Shown here piece after piece: positions 44,507 through 52,853 of a DNA stretch of 64,000 nt. The first letter of the stretch is position 1; each line of letters starts with the position of its first letter. The stretch is from positions 247,875 through 311,874 of the forward strand of contig NZ_CADIJX010000007.1 in assembly GCF_902859625.1 (NCBI RefSeq), written 5' to 3'. The notes below the pieces were generated by a model, which saw nothing but the letters and a program-made list of their open reading frames with translations, searched no databases and was not told the DNA's origin. A program made the translations under genes and the position numbers. The DNA is from Achromobacter pestifer. Lineage in GTDB: Bacteria > Pseudomonadota > Gammaproteobacteria > Burkholderiales > Burkholderiaceae_B.

Positions 44507-45229
44507 ATGAGCCAATTGCTGGATATCAAGAACCTGGCGGTCAGCTACGGCGCCGTGAATGCGTTGAAGCAGGTGTCGCTGCATGTGGACGCGAACGAGA
44601 TCGTGACGATCATCGGCGGCAACGGCGCAGGCAAGAGTACGATGATGCGCGCGCTGTCGGGCATCGAGAAGTCCACGGGGACCATCACGTTCGCCGGGCA
44701 GGACCTGGGCGGCGTCAGCGCGCACAAGCGCGTGGGGCTGGGCATTGCCCACGTGCCGGAAGGGCGCCAGGTATTCCCGGACCAGACCGTATACGACAAC
44801 CTGATGCTGGGGGCCTTCTTGCGCCGGGAATCGCCGGCGGAGCTGGCCGTCGAGATCGAGCGCTGCTTTGCGATGTTCCCACGCCTGAAAGAGCGCCGCG
44901 ACCAGTACGCCGGCACCCTGTCGGGCGGCGAACAGCAGATGCTGGCCATTTGCCGCGCGCTGATGAGCAAGCCGCGCATCCTGATGCTGGACGAACCGTC
45001 CCTGGGGTTGGCGCCGCTGATCGTGGCCGAGATCTTCAAGATCATCAAGTCGCTGAAAGAGCGCGGCATGACGATCCTGCTGGTTGAACAGATGGCCAAC
45101 CAGGCGTTGGCCATCTCGGATCGGGCGTATGTGCTGGAGGTGGGTTCCATCGTGATGGAGGGAACCGGGCAGGAATTGTTGGCCAGCGAGCGCGTGCGCG
45201 AGGCCTATCTGGGAAAACACAAGAGCTGA
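44507..45229 (+). CDS. HAAT ABC transporter ATP-binding protein, LivF type
   Basis: 240 residues. Walker A GGNGAGKSTMMRALSG, Q-loop region HVPEGRQVFPDQTV, signature LSGGEQQMLAICRAL and Walker B ILMLDEPSLGLAP are intact. It starts 9 bp after the LivM-LivG gene with GGAGACCACC upstream. It completes an importer of one receptor (or two), two permease halves and two ATPases. Confidence 0.93.
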   Translation: MSQLLDIKNLAVSYGAVNALKQVSLHVDANEIVTIIGGNGAGKSTMMRALSGIEKSTGTITFAGQDLGGVSAHKRVGLGIAHVPEGRQVFPDQTVYDNLMLGAFLRRESPAELAVEIERCFAMFPRLKERRDQYAGTLSGGEQQMLAICRALMSKPRILMLDEPSLGLAPLIVAEIFKIIKSLKERGMTILLVEQMANQALAISDRAYVLEVGSIVMEGTGQELLASERVREAYLGKHKS

Positions 45230-45239
45230 CGAGGCAATC

Positions 45240-46430
45240 ATGTCATCCAAACCTTTGAGCGGGATCCGTGTGCTGGAGTTGGGCCAGCTGATCGCCGGGC
45301 CGTTCGCCGCCAAGATGCTGGGCGAATTCGGCGCCGAGGTGATCAAGATCGAGCCGCCCGGCAAGGGCGACCCTCTGCGCAACTGGCGCCTGATCCACGA
45401 CGGCACGTCCGTCTGGTGGCAGGTGCAATCGCGCAACAAGAAATCGGTCAGCCTGGACTTGCGCCAGCCTGAAGCGCAAGAGCTGATCCGCGCGCTGGTC
45501 AAGGACATCGATGTCGTGGTCGAGAACTTCAAGCCCGGCACGATGGAAAGCTGGGGGCTGGGCTGGGAAGACTTGCGCGCGATCAATCCGCGGCTGGTGA
45601 TGCTGCGCGTGTCGGGCTATGGACAGACGGGCCCGTACCGCGACCTGCCGGGTTTTGGCGCGATCGGAGAGGCCATGGGGGGCTTGCGCCACCTGAGCGG
45701 CGAGCCGGATCGTACGCCGGTTCGCGTGGGCATTTCGATTGGTGATTCCCTGTCGGCCCTGCATGGGGTCATCGGCATCTTGCTGGCGCTGCGCGCGCGC
45801 GACCAGAACGGCCAGGGCCAGATGATCGATGTGGCGCTGTATGAATCCGTCTTCAACATGATGGAAAGCCTGCTGCCGGAATACGCGGTGTTCGGCGAAG
45901 TGCGCCAGCCGGCGGGCAGCAGCCTGCCGGGCATCGCGCCCAGCAACGCCTATCGCTGCCAGGACAACAAGTACGTGCTGGTCGCGGGCAACGGCGACAG
46001 CATCTTCAAGCGTTTGATGGGCGTGATTGGTCGGCCGGACCTGGCCGATTCGCCGGACTTGGCCAACAACGCCGGCCGCGTGAAGCATGTGGTGATGCTG
46101 GACGACGCCATTTCTCAGTGGACGGGGCAGCATCCGCTGGACGAGGTCTTGGCGCGATTGAACGAAGGGCAGATTCCCGCCGGAAAGATCTATGACGTGG
46201 CCGATATCGCCGCTGATCCGCACTATCAGGCGCGCGGCATGATCCTGGATGGCGCACTGCCCGACGGCACGCCGATCAAGCTGCCGGGCATCGTGCCCAA
46301 GTTGTCTGAAACGCCAGGCGAGGTGCGTAGCGCCGCGCCAGCCCTGGGCCAGGATACGGACGACGTGCTGGCCGGCCTGGGCGTTGACGATGCCAAGCGC
46401 GCCGAGTGGCGCGCGCGCGGCATCATTTGA
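45240..46430 (+). CDS. CaiB/BaiF family (class III) CoA-transferase
   Basis: 396 residues. The start LSGIRVLELGQLIAGPFAAK, VEVIKIEPPGKGDPLR-type region and NKKSVSLDL are family signatures; an Asp within VENFKPGTMESWGLG-to-RVSGYGQTGPYRD context is the expected catalytic zone. It moves CoA from a donor thioester to a carboxylic acid. Position directly before an HMG-CoA-lyase-like gene suggests that it activates the acid later cleaved by that lyase. Confidence 0.92.
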   Translation: MSSKPLSGIRVLELGQLIAGPFAAKMLGEFGAEVIKIEPPGKGDPLRNWRLIHDGTSVWWQVQSRNKKSVSLDLRQPEAQELIRALVKDIDVVVENFKPGTMESWGLGWEDLRAINPRLVMLRVSGYGQTGPYRDLPGFGAIGEAMGGLRHLSGEPDRTPVRVGISIGDSLSALHGVIGILLALRARDQNGQGQMIDVALYESVFNMMESLLPEYAVFGEVRQPAGSSLPGIAPSNAYRCQDNKYVLVAGNGDSIFKRLMGVIGRPDLADSPDLANNAGRVKHVVMLDDAISQWTGQHPLDEVLARLNEGQIPAGKIYDVADIAADPHYQARGMILDGALPDGTPIKLPGIVPKLSETPGEVRSAAPALGQDTDDVLAGLGVDDAKRAEWRARGII

Positions 46431-46441
46431 GGAAAATCGCC

Positions 46442-47383
46442 ATGAACGAAGCAGGCGCAAGCCGCAAGAAGCTGTACATCCAGGACGTTGCGCCCCGGGA
46501 CGGCTTCCAGAACGAAAAGCAGTTCATCGAGACCGAGGACAAGATCGCCTTCATCAATGCGTTGTCGCGTAGCGGCTTCGCCAAGATCGAGGCCACGTCC
46601 TTCACGTCGCCGAAGGCGATTCCCGCGCTGCGCGACGCCGAAGCGGTGATGCACCAGATCGAGCGCAATCCGGACGTGGTCTACACGGTGCTGGTGCCCA
46701 ACGTGCGCGGCGCGCAGCGGGCGCTGGAGTGCAACGTTGACGAGGTCAATCTCGTGATGTCGGTCAGCGAGACCCACAACCGCGCCAATCTGCGCATGAC
46801 GCGCGAGCAGTCGTTCGAGCAGTTGAGCGATGTGGTCAACGTCGTGCGCGGCAGCCGGGTCGCGATCAACGTGTCGCTTTCCACGGTGTTCGGCTGCCCG
46901 ATGGAGGGTGACATCAACGCCTTCGACGTGCTGGAACTGGTGGGGCGTTTCGCCGCGCTGGGGGTGGACGGCGTGACCTTGTGCGATACGACCGGCATGG
47001 CGTATCCCACGCAGGTCGGGAAGATCAGCCGCGAAGTCCGCAGGCTGTTCCCCGATCTGACCACGACGCTGCATTTCCACAATACGCGCGGCATGGCATT
47101 GGCCAACACATTGGCCGCGCTGGAAGCGGGCATCGACCGTTTCGATGCGTCGCTGGGCGGGCTGGGCGGTTGCCCCTACGCGCCGGGCGCCAGCGGCAAT
47201 GTCTGCACGGAAGAACTAGTGCACATGCTTCAGTTGATGGGCTATGACACGGGCGTGGACCTGGAGCGCATTCTGGGCATCGCGGCAACCTTGCCAGCGT
47301 TGGTGGGGCATGACATTCCCAGCCAGATCCTGAAGGCAGGGCCGCGCCTGACCTTGCACCCCGCACCGGACTTCGGCGGGTAG
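46442..47383 (+). CDS. Hydroxymethylglutaryl-CoA lyase family protein
   Basis: 313 residues of the HMGL-like TIM barrel. DVAPRDGFQNEK carries the conserved arginine/aspartate pair, LHFHNTRGMALAN the metal-binding His-x-His, and the C-terminal loop GGLGGCPYAPGASGNVCTEE the catalytic cysteine of true HMG-CoA lyases. Expected reaction: a 3-hydroxy-3-methyl acyl-CoA such as HMG-CoA to acetyl-CoA plus acetoacetate or a 2-oxo acid. The presence of the Cys loop favours HMG-CoA or citramalyl-CoA-type cleavage over aldolase relatives. Confidence 0.9.
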   Translation: MNEAGASRKKLYIQDVAPRDGFQNEKQFIETEDKIAFINALSRSGFAKIEATSFTSPKAIPALRDAEAVMHQIERNPDVVYTVLVPNVRGAQRALECNVDEVNLVMSVSETHNRANLRMTREQSFEQLSDVVNVVRGSRVAINVSLSTVFGCPMEGDINAFDVLELVGRFAALGVDGVTLCDTTGMAYPTQVGKISREVRRLFPDLTTTLHFHNTRGMALANTLAALEAGIDRFDASLGGLGGCPYAPGASGNVCTEELVHMLQLMGYDTGVDLERILGIAATLPALVGHDIPSQILKAGPRLTLHPAPDFGG

Positions 47384-47443
47384 CGTTTGGGTGGTGAAGG
47401 GTGTGCTAAGTTGCCGGGAATCCCGCCCGGTTCGGAGCCCGCC

Positions 47444-48229
47444 ATGCTGAAATTCGCCGCCAATCTGTCGATGATGTACCAGGAACACGCTTTCCTGGAC
47501 CGCTACGCCGCGGCTGCGGCGGATGGCTACCTGGGCGTGGAATGCATGTTCCCGTATGGGGAGCCCGCGGCCTTCGTGCGCGAACGCATGGATGCGGCGG
47601 GCGTGTCACAGGTGCTGTTCAACGCGCCGCCCGGCGTGGTCAGCCGCGGCGAGCGCGGGCTGGCGGCCTTGCCCGGCCGGCAGGCCGAGTTTCAGGCAAG
47701 CATTGAACAGGCGCTGTCCTACGCAACCGCCTTGTCCTGCCCGAACGTCCACGTGATGGCGGGCCTGGCGCCGGCCGGCGTGCCGCGCGAGGCCTTGCTG
47801 GATTGCTATCGCGACAACCTGGACTGGGCCGCGCGCCAGGCGCGTTCGGTGGGTGTCACCGTGCTGATCGAACCCATCAATACCCGTGACATTCCCGGCT
47901 ATTTCCTGAACCGGCAAGACGAGGCGCATGCCATCGTGCAAGCCGTCAACGTGTCCAATCTGAAGGTACAGATGGACCTGTATCACTGCCAGATCGTCGA
48001 GGGCGACGTCACCGCCAAGCTGCGCGAATACCTGCCGACCGGGCGGGTGGGGCACTTGCAGATTGCTGGCGTGCCGCTGCGCCAGGAACCGGATCATGGC
48101 GAACTGGATTATGGCTGGGTGTTCGGCGTGCTGCGCGAACTGAAGTACGCCGGGTGGATCGGCTGCGAGTATCGGCCCGCGGGCACGACTTCCGCCGGCT
48201 TGCGATGGCTGGCCGCGGCCCGGGGCTGA
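47444..48229 (+). CDS. Hydroxypyruvate isomerase family protein (OtnI paralogue)
   Basis: 261 residues from ATG 47444. It shares the layout and motifs of otnI at 10239 ([61 protein letters not shown]), including both catalytic glutamates. It follows the lyase gene by 60 bp and ends the cluster. There are no tetronate genes here, so it may be a true hydroxypyruvate isomerase or act on another 2-oxo hydroxy acid. Confidence 0.87.
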   Translation: MLKFAANLSMMYQEHAFLDRYAAAAADGYLGVECMFPYGEPAAFVRERMDAAGVSQVLFNAPPGVVSRGERGLAALPGRQAEFQASIEQALSYATALSCPNVHVMAGLAPAGVPREALLDCYRDNLDWAARQARSVGVTVLIEPINTRDIPGYFLNRQDEAHAIVQAVNVSNLKVQMDLYHCQIVEGDVTAKLREYLPTGRVGHLQIAGVPLRQEPDHGELDYGWVFGVLRELKYAGWIGCEYRPAGTTSAGLRWLAAARG

Positions 48230-48305
48230 ACGCCGCGGATGCCCGATCCCCAAAATTTCGATGACCGTCATTGGAGCGATCCCGCCTCGCGGTCTGACGC
48301 AAATA

Positions 48306-48323
48306 TAGTTAATATGTTAACTA
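48306..48323. promoter_or_regulatory. Palindromic operator-like site upstream of the Bug gene
   Basis: TAGTTAA (48306-48312) and TTAACTA (48317-48323) are exact inverted repeats 4 nt apart in a markedly AT-rich stretch, 37 bp before the Bug start. The size and TTAACTA half-site suit MarR or similar dimeric repressors. No such regulator gene is in the window. Confidence 0.45.
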
Positions 48324-48360
48324 ATAAAAACAGTCGAACGACAATCCAGGAGACCAGGAC

Positions 48361-49338
48361 ATGAGCAAGAACGTCGTGCGCCGCGCGCTATTGATGGCTG
48401 CGCTGGCAGGGACCGTCTTTTCCGCGACGGCAACCGCCGGGGAATTTCCCGATCATCCGATACGCTGGCTGGTGCCGTTCAGCGCGGGCGGGGGCAGCGA
48501 CATCGCGACCCGCATCGTCGCCAAGCATGTGGGCGAATCATTGGGCCAGACCGTGGTCGTCGAAAACCGTCCTGGCGCCGCCACCATCGTCGCGGCACAG
48601 GAAACCGCCCGTGCCGCGCCGGACGGCTACACGCTGATGACGGCCGGCATGAGCACGCTGGCCCTGAATCCCTGGCTGTACAAGAAGCTGCCCTACGATC
48701 CTGGCAAGAACCTGGCCCCGGTGTCGACCCTGGTGTCCCTGCCCATCGTGCTGGTGGTGTCGCCAGAATCGGGTCTGACCGACATGCCCGCCGTGATGAG
48801 TTACCTGCGCAGCCCCAAGCCGGGGAGCTACGCCTCGCTGGGCGTGGGCAGCCCGCATCACCTGGCCATGGAGTTGTTCCTGGAGTCTTTCGGCGGCCAC
48901 GCCACCGCCATTCCCTACAAGGGAACGCCACCGGCCTTGCAGGACGTCGCCTCAGGCGTGGTGCCGATGATGATGGCCGATCTGGCCGCCGCGCGCCCCT
49001 TGATCCAGGCGGGCAAGTTGCGCGCCATCGCCGTGCCGGCGGCGCAGCGGTCGGCGCAACTGCCGGACGTGCCGACCTTCGCCGAAGTGGGTGGGCATGT
49101 GTTTGAAGCGGCAGCCTGGCAAGGCGTGGTGGCGCCTGCGGGCACGCCCGCGCCCATCATCGATAAGCTCAGCCGCGCCATCGTTGCGGCGCTGCAATCG
49201 CCCGATGTGGTCAAGCAGTTGACCTTGCAAGGCATGGAGCCCACGGGCAGCACGCCGCAGGCATTCGCCGCTTATGCGCGCGACGAGTATCAACGCTGGG
49301 GCGCCGTGATCCGTCACAAAGGCATCACGGTGGAGTGA
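48361..49338 (+). CDS. Bug family (TctC-like) periplasmic receptor
   Basis: 325 residues, Sec signal ending ATATAG. The mature protein begins EFPDHPIRWLVPFSAGGGSD with the Bug ligand loop, followed by LGQTVVVENRPGAATIVAAQ and AIPYKGTPPALQDVASGVV. Preceded by an AGGAGACCAGG ribosome site and a palindromic operator. It is transcribed alone, with no TctAB partners. Ligand unknown, probably a carboxylate. Confidence 0.92.
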   Translation: MSKNVVRRALLMAALAGTVFSATATAGEFPDHPIRWLVPFSAGGGSDIATRIVAKHVGESLGQTVVVENRPGAATIVAAQETARAAPDGYTLMTAGMSTLALNPWLYKKLPYDPGKNLAPVSTLVSLPIVLVVSPESGLTDMPAVMSYLRSPKPGSYASLGVGSPHHLAMELFLESFGGHATAIPYKGTPPALQDVASGVVPMMMADLAAARPLIQAGKLRAIAVPAAQRSAQLPDVPTFAEVGGHVFEAAAWQGVVAPAGTPAPIIDKLSRAIVAALQSPDVVKQLTLQGMEPTGSTPQAFAAYARDEYQRWGAVIRHKGITVE

Positions 49339-49340
49339 AG

Positions 49341-49385
49341 ATGCTGGGGCAGCCCGTGCTGGGGCAGCCCATGTTGGGGTTGCCG
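49341..49385. repeat. Three 15-bp tandem repeats between convergent genes
   Basis: ATGCTGGGGCAGCCC, GTGCTGGGGCAGCCC and ATGTTGGGGTTGCCG run head to tail. Each GGGCAGCCC can fold into a small hairpin. They fill most of the 55-bp gap between the Bug gene and the convergent EamA gene and may help termination. Confidence 0.7.
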
Positions 49386-49393
49386 AGCCCGGC

Positions 49394-50302
49394 TTAGTCC
49401 GGCGCCGGCGGCGCGGTCAGCTTGCGGCTGCGTTGCGCGGTGGCCGCGCAACCGGCCGACGCCAGGATGATGCCGCAGATGGCCAGCCACTGCGTCTGGG
49501 TCAGATGCTCGTTCAACACGATCACACCCGCCAGCGCGCCCATCGCGGGTTCCATGCTGAGCAGCACGCCGAAGGTCTTTTGCGGCAAGCGCCGCAACGC
49601 CACCATTTCCAGCGAATAGGGCAGTGCGCTGGACAGGATGCCCACGCCGATGCCGGCCAGGATCAGCTTGGGGTCAAGCAATGCCATGCCCGCATGGGCC
49701 GCGCCCACGGGTAGCGCGACCATCGTGGCGGCCAGCAGGCCCAGCGACGTTGCCTGGCCGCCGTGCACATTGCCGGCCATCTTGCCGAAGATGATGTACA
49801 GCGCCCAGCAGACCGCGGCGCCCAGCGCGTAGGCGATGCCAGTGGGGTCCAGATCGTGGATGGATTGGCCCGTGGGAATCAACAGCAATAGGCCGGCCAA
49901 GGCACAGGCGATCCAGACAAAGTCGATCGCGCGCCGCGATAGCACCACGGCGAGGGTCAGCGGCCCGGTGAATTCGATGGCGATGGCCACGCCTAGCGGC
50001 AGGGTGCGCAGCGCCATGTAGAACAGCAGATTCATGCAGGCCAGGGTGACGCCGTACAGCGCGATCTTGGCCGCGTTGCGCCGGGTCAGCGGAAAGCGCC
50101 ATGGGCGCCAGAACGCCAGCAGGATGATGGCGCCGATGACGATGCGGTAGGCGGTCGTACCCTGCGCGCCCACTTCGGGGAACAGCGACTTGGCAAAGGA
50201 CGTGCCGATGCACAGCGACGCCATTGCGCCAATCAGCGACAAGGTGGGAAGCAGGGTGGAGGCCGAGGCGTTTTGCCCGGAGTTCAAGGTGGCGGCGGTC
50301 AT
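49394..50302 (-). CDS. EamA/RhtA-type drug/metabolite (amino acid) exporter
   Basis: 302 residues with ten predicted helices and the duplicated EamA fold. LSLIGAMASLCIGTSFAKSL starts the first repeat and LGLLAATMVALPVGAAHAG the second. RhtA-like members export threonine, homoserine and other amino acids. It lies 42 bp downstream of a LysE-type exporter on the same strand, so the two are likely co-transcribed, opposite an Lrp-type regulator. Confidence 0.85.
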   Translation of the reverse strand: MTAATLNSGQNASASTLLPTLSLIGAMASLCIGTSFAKSLFPEVGAQGTTAYRIVIGAIILLAFWRPWRFPLTRRNAAKIALYGVTLACMNLLFYMALRTLPLGVAIAIEFTGPLTLAVVLSRRAIDFVWIACALAGLLLLIPTGQSIHDLDPTGIAYALGAAVCWALYIIFGKMAGNVHGGQATSLGLLAATMVALPVGAAHAGMALLDPKLILAGIGVGILSSALPYSLEMVALRRLPQKTFGVLLSMEPAMGALAGVIVLNEHLTQTQWLAICGIILASAGCAATAQRSRKLTAPPAPD

Positions 50303-50344
50303 GGGACGGGGTCAAGCTCAATACAGTAGGGTGGCGCGGGACAG

Positions 50345-50989
50345 TCAGGGCGCCGGATTCACGGCGGTGGAGTAAAGCACAAACAGGGCCAGGCCGACCA
50401 TGATGGCCCCCAGCAGACCTTGCTGCGTTCGCAGGAACCACGGATTGCGGCCAACCCAGCCGCGAATCCGCGACGCGCCGTACGCGAAGCAACTGCCGTA
50501 GGGCAGGCTCAGCACCTTCATCGTGATGCCCAACACCAGCATCTGGACCCAGATGGGTCCATTGTCCGGGGTGGTGAACTGCGGCAGGAAGGCGATCATG
50601 AACAGCAGCACCTTCGGATTCAGCAGATTCGTCATGAAGCCCTGCCAGAAGGCGTCACGGGCGTCGCCCGGCCTGGCGGACAAGGACACGTCGGCCGACT
50701 GCGCGCAGCGGATGATCGCCTTGATGCCCAGGTAGCCCAGGTACAGCCCGCCCGCCGCCTTGATGCCCACGAACAGCGTCGGAAAGGTACGCAGCACCGA
50801 CGCCAGGCCCAGCACCACGGCCGGCACCTGGATGAAGCCGGCGGCGACATTGCCCAGCACGCTATGGAACGCGGGGCGAAAGCCCTGCGTCATGCCACGC
50901 GATAGGGTCAGCGCCATGTCGGGGCCAGGCGTGAGTTTAAGCGCCGCGTCGGCAGCGAGAAAAAGCAGGAACAGCTGGAGTGAGGGCAT
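50345..50989 (-). CDS. LysE/RhtB family amino acid exporter
   Basis: 214 residues, about six helices. LKLTPGPDMALTLSRGMTQG at the N-terminus is the LysE-family signature, and LLNPKVLLFMIAFLPQF is the conserved NPK region. It exports an amino acid or derivative. The divergent Lrp/AsnC regulator 193 bp away fits control by amino acid level. Confidence 0.9.
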   Translation of the reverse strand: MPSLQLFLLFLAADAALKLTPGPDMALTLSRGMTQGFRPAFHSVLGNVAAGFIQVPAVVLGLASVLRTFPTLFVGIKAAGGLYLGYLGIKAIIRCAQSADVSLSARPGDARDAFWQGFMTNLLNPKVLLFMIAFLPQFTTPDNGPIWVQMLVLGITMKVLSLPYGSCFAYGASRIRGWVGRNPWFLRTQQGLLGAIMVGLALFVLYSTAVNPAP

Positions 50990-51181
50990 TGCGGGATACG
51001 GCTGGAAATCCCGCGTGGCGGGTGGACGGCTCCCAGTGTAAGCAAGCTGCCTGATTAATTCCTGCGTCCGGAGGGGGCGAAATGAAGTTTCCCGTCGAAA
51101 TGGGGCCGGATTCCGTCATCGCCAGGATTAGAATCTTCCGATAGCCGTATCCGGCCTGATTCCCAGGCGTTCCGAGACCCC

Positions 51182-51652
51182 ATGGAACTAGACGATTTCG
51201 ACCTACAAATCCTGCAAAGCTTGCAGGAAGACAATCAACGCACCAGCCAGGACGTCGCACAGCGCGTGAACCTGTCGCCCGTGTCGTGCCTGCGCCGCAT
51301 GAAGCGGCTGCGCGAGTCCAACGTGGTGACGGCCGACGTGTCGGTGGTGGACCCCGCCGCCGTGGGGCGGGGGATCATGATGGTGGTGTTGGTATCGCTG
51401 GAAAGCGAACGGGTCGACAAGCTGGACCAATTCAAGCGCGCCATGCTGGGAGCGCCCGAGATCATGCAGTGCCTGTCGGTCACGGGCGAGGTCGATTTCG
51501 TGCTGACCCTGACGATGAGCGACATGGCCGAATACGAGGTCTTCGCCCAGCGCCATTTCTGGGGCAACCCCAACGTCAAGCGCTTCTCCACGCTGGTGGT
51601 CATGAGCCGGGTCAAGCAGGGGCTGACGGTGCCAGTGCCTACATCGGCTTGA
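51182..51652 (+). CDS. Lrp/AsnC family transcriptional regulator
   Basis: 156 residues. The N-terminal HTH is DFDLQILQSLQEDNQRTSQD with VNLSPVSCLRRMKRLRES; the C-terminal RAM ligand domain contains MQCLSVTGEVDFVLTLTM. It diverges from the LysE/EamA exporter genes and probably activates them on amino acid excess. It overlaps the convergent Bug gene by 14 bp at its 3' end. Confidence 0.92.
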   Translation: MELDDFDLQILQSLQEDNQRTSQDVAQRVNLSPVSCLRRMKRLRESNVVTADVSVVDPAAVGRGIMMVVLVSLESERVDKLDQFKRAMLGAPEIMQCLSVTGEVDFVLTLTMSDMAEYEVFAQRHFWGNPNVKRFSTLVVMSRVKQGLTVPVPTSA

Positions 51653-52628
51653 GCCCCAGCGCCTGGATCATCTCGCGGTACTTGGCAACCTGGGCCACCG
51701 CGTAGGCGTCGGCATCCTGCTGGCTCATGGGGGCCAGCAGCAAGCGTCCTTCGGCTTCCATCCGTTGGCGCAGATCGGGTTGTTCAAGCGCATAGCCCAC
51801 CGCGCGGCGCAAGGTGGCGACTTCCGGCGCCGGGGTGTCCTGACGCACGTAGTAACCGCCTGCGATCGTATAAACAAAGTCGGGAATGGTCTTGCTTTGT
51901 GAAATCAGCGGCAGCTTGGACAGGGGCGCGGGCAGCTTGTCGGAAAAGCTGGTCAGGATCTTCAACTGCTGCTGCGCCGCTATGCCTTCCATTGCCTGTT
52001 GATACGGCAGCACCGCGAAGTCCACCTGCCGCCCGATCAGGTCCTGCAACGCTGGGGCTGCGCCGCGATAGGGCACGTGCAGGAACTCCACGCCCACGCG
52101 CCGTCCCAGATACTCGGTCATGATGTGGTACAGCGAGCCCACGCCGACGCTGCCGAAGGTCAGTGGCTTGGTGCCGGGCCGCTTGGCGTAGGCGATGAAG
52201 TCATCAACGTTCGACACCGGCAGGTCGGCGCGCACCAGCAGCACGATGGTGGCTTCGCTGATGGGCTGGGTCAGGCGGAAGTCCTCGGGCTTGTAGTGGG
52301 CCGCGGCGTTCAGGAACGGGCTAAGAATGACTTCGTTGGCCGAACCATGCAGGAAGGTATAGCCGTCGGGCGCGCTGGTCAGCACGCGGCGCGCGCCCAG
52401 CATGCCGGCGCCGCCGCCCACGTTCTCCACCACCACCTGTTGATTCAACGCATGGGCGATATGCACGCCGAACTGCCGCGCCGAGGCGTCGCTGGCGCCG
52501 CCGGCCGGGTAGGGCACGATCAGGCTCAACGGCTTCTTGGCCGGGTAATCCGCGGCGTGCGCCAGCGGCATGGCGGCGCACGCCGCCAGACAAACGGCGG
52601 CCATTCGGGCCGGTAAATTCCAACGCAT
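51639..52628 (-). CDS. Bug family (TctC-like) periplasmic receptor
   Basis: 329 residues with Sec signal ending PLAHA. The mature start DYPAKKPLSLIVPYPAGGAS matches Bug receptors, as do VPYRGAAPALQDLIGRQVDF and the C-terminal helix. It lies downstream of a LysR gene on the same strand, separated by a 222-bp gap that contains a 15-bp minisatellite. No TctAB partner. Unlike the other Bug proteins here the second half is more divergent (YTIAGGYYVRQDTPAPEV). Confidence 0.9.
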   Translation of the reverse strand: MRWNLPARMAAVCLAACAAMPLAHAADYPAKKPLSLIVPYPAGGASDASARQFGVHIAHALNQQVVVENVGGGAGMLGARRVLTSAPDGYTFLHGSANEVILSPFLNAAAHYKPEDFRLTQPISEATIVLLVRADLPVSNVDDFIAYAKRPGTKPLTFGSVGVGSLYHIMTEYLGRRVGVEFLHVPYRGAAPALQDLIGRQVDFAVLPYQQAMEGIAAQQQLKILTSFSDKLPAPLSKLPLISQSKTIPDFVYTIAGGYYVRQDTPAPEVATLRRAVGYALEQPDLRQRMEAEGRLLLAPMSQQDADAYAVAQVAKYREMIQALGLKPM

Positions 52629-52763
52629 GCTGCTTCTCCCTTGTTTTGTCGATTTGCATGCAGCCGGCCGCCACGCCGGACTGTGCCATGCAGTCTAGGC
52701 AGCGGCGTTTGTTGGCATCAATGACGAGGGATGGGTCGGATCATTGTGAAATCCGCATCGATG

Positions 52764-52853
52764 GGCGCGGCCGGCTGAGGCGTGGCCGGCTGAGGCGTGG
52801 CCGACTGAGGTGCGGCCGACTGAGGCGCGGCCGGCTTGGGCGTGACCGGCTCA
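52764..52853. repeat. Six-copy 15-bp minisatellite
   Basis: Units of GGCGTGGCCGGCTGA type repeat six times at 52764, 52779, 52794, 52809, 52824 and 52839, with one to four changes per unit. The array occupies the gap after the LysR stop and overlaps that stop codon by 3 bp. Each unit holds a GGCCGGC or GGCCGAC core. The remainder of the gap (52629-52763) shows nothing gene-like. Confidence 0.85.

Noticed and set aside
41864..45586. A 1240-codon open frame on the reverse strand across the Liv operon
   Set aside because: Antisense shadow caused by GC-rich third positions; the opposite strand encodes intact LivH, LivM-LivG and LivF with all motifs, and the reverse product has low-complexity His/Gln/Arg-rich sequence.
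52764..52853. Possible CRISPR array
   Set aside because: Units are 15 bp, directly adjacent with no spacers, and there are no cas genes.
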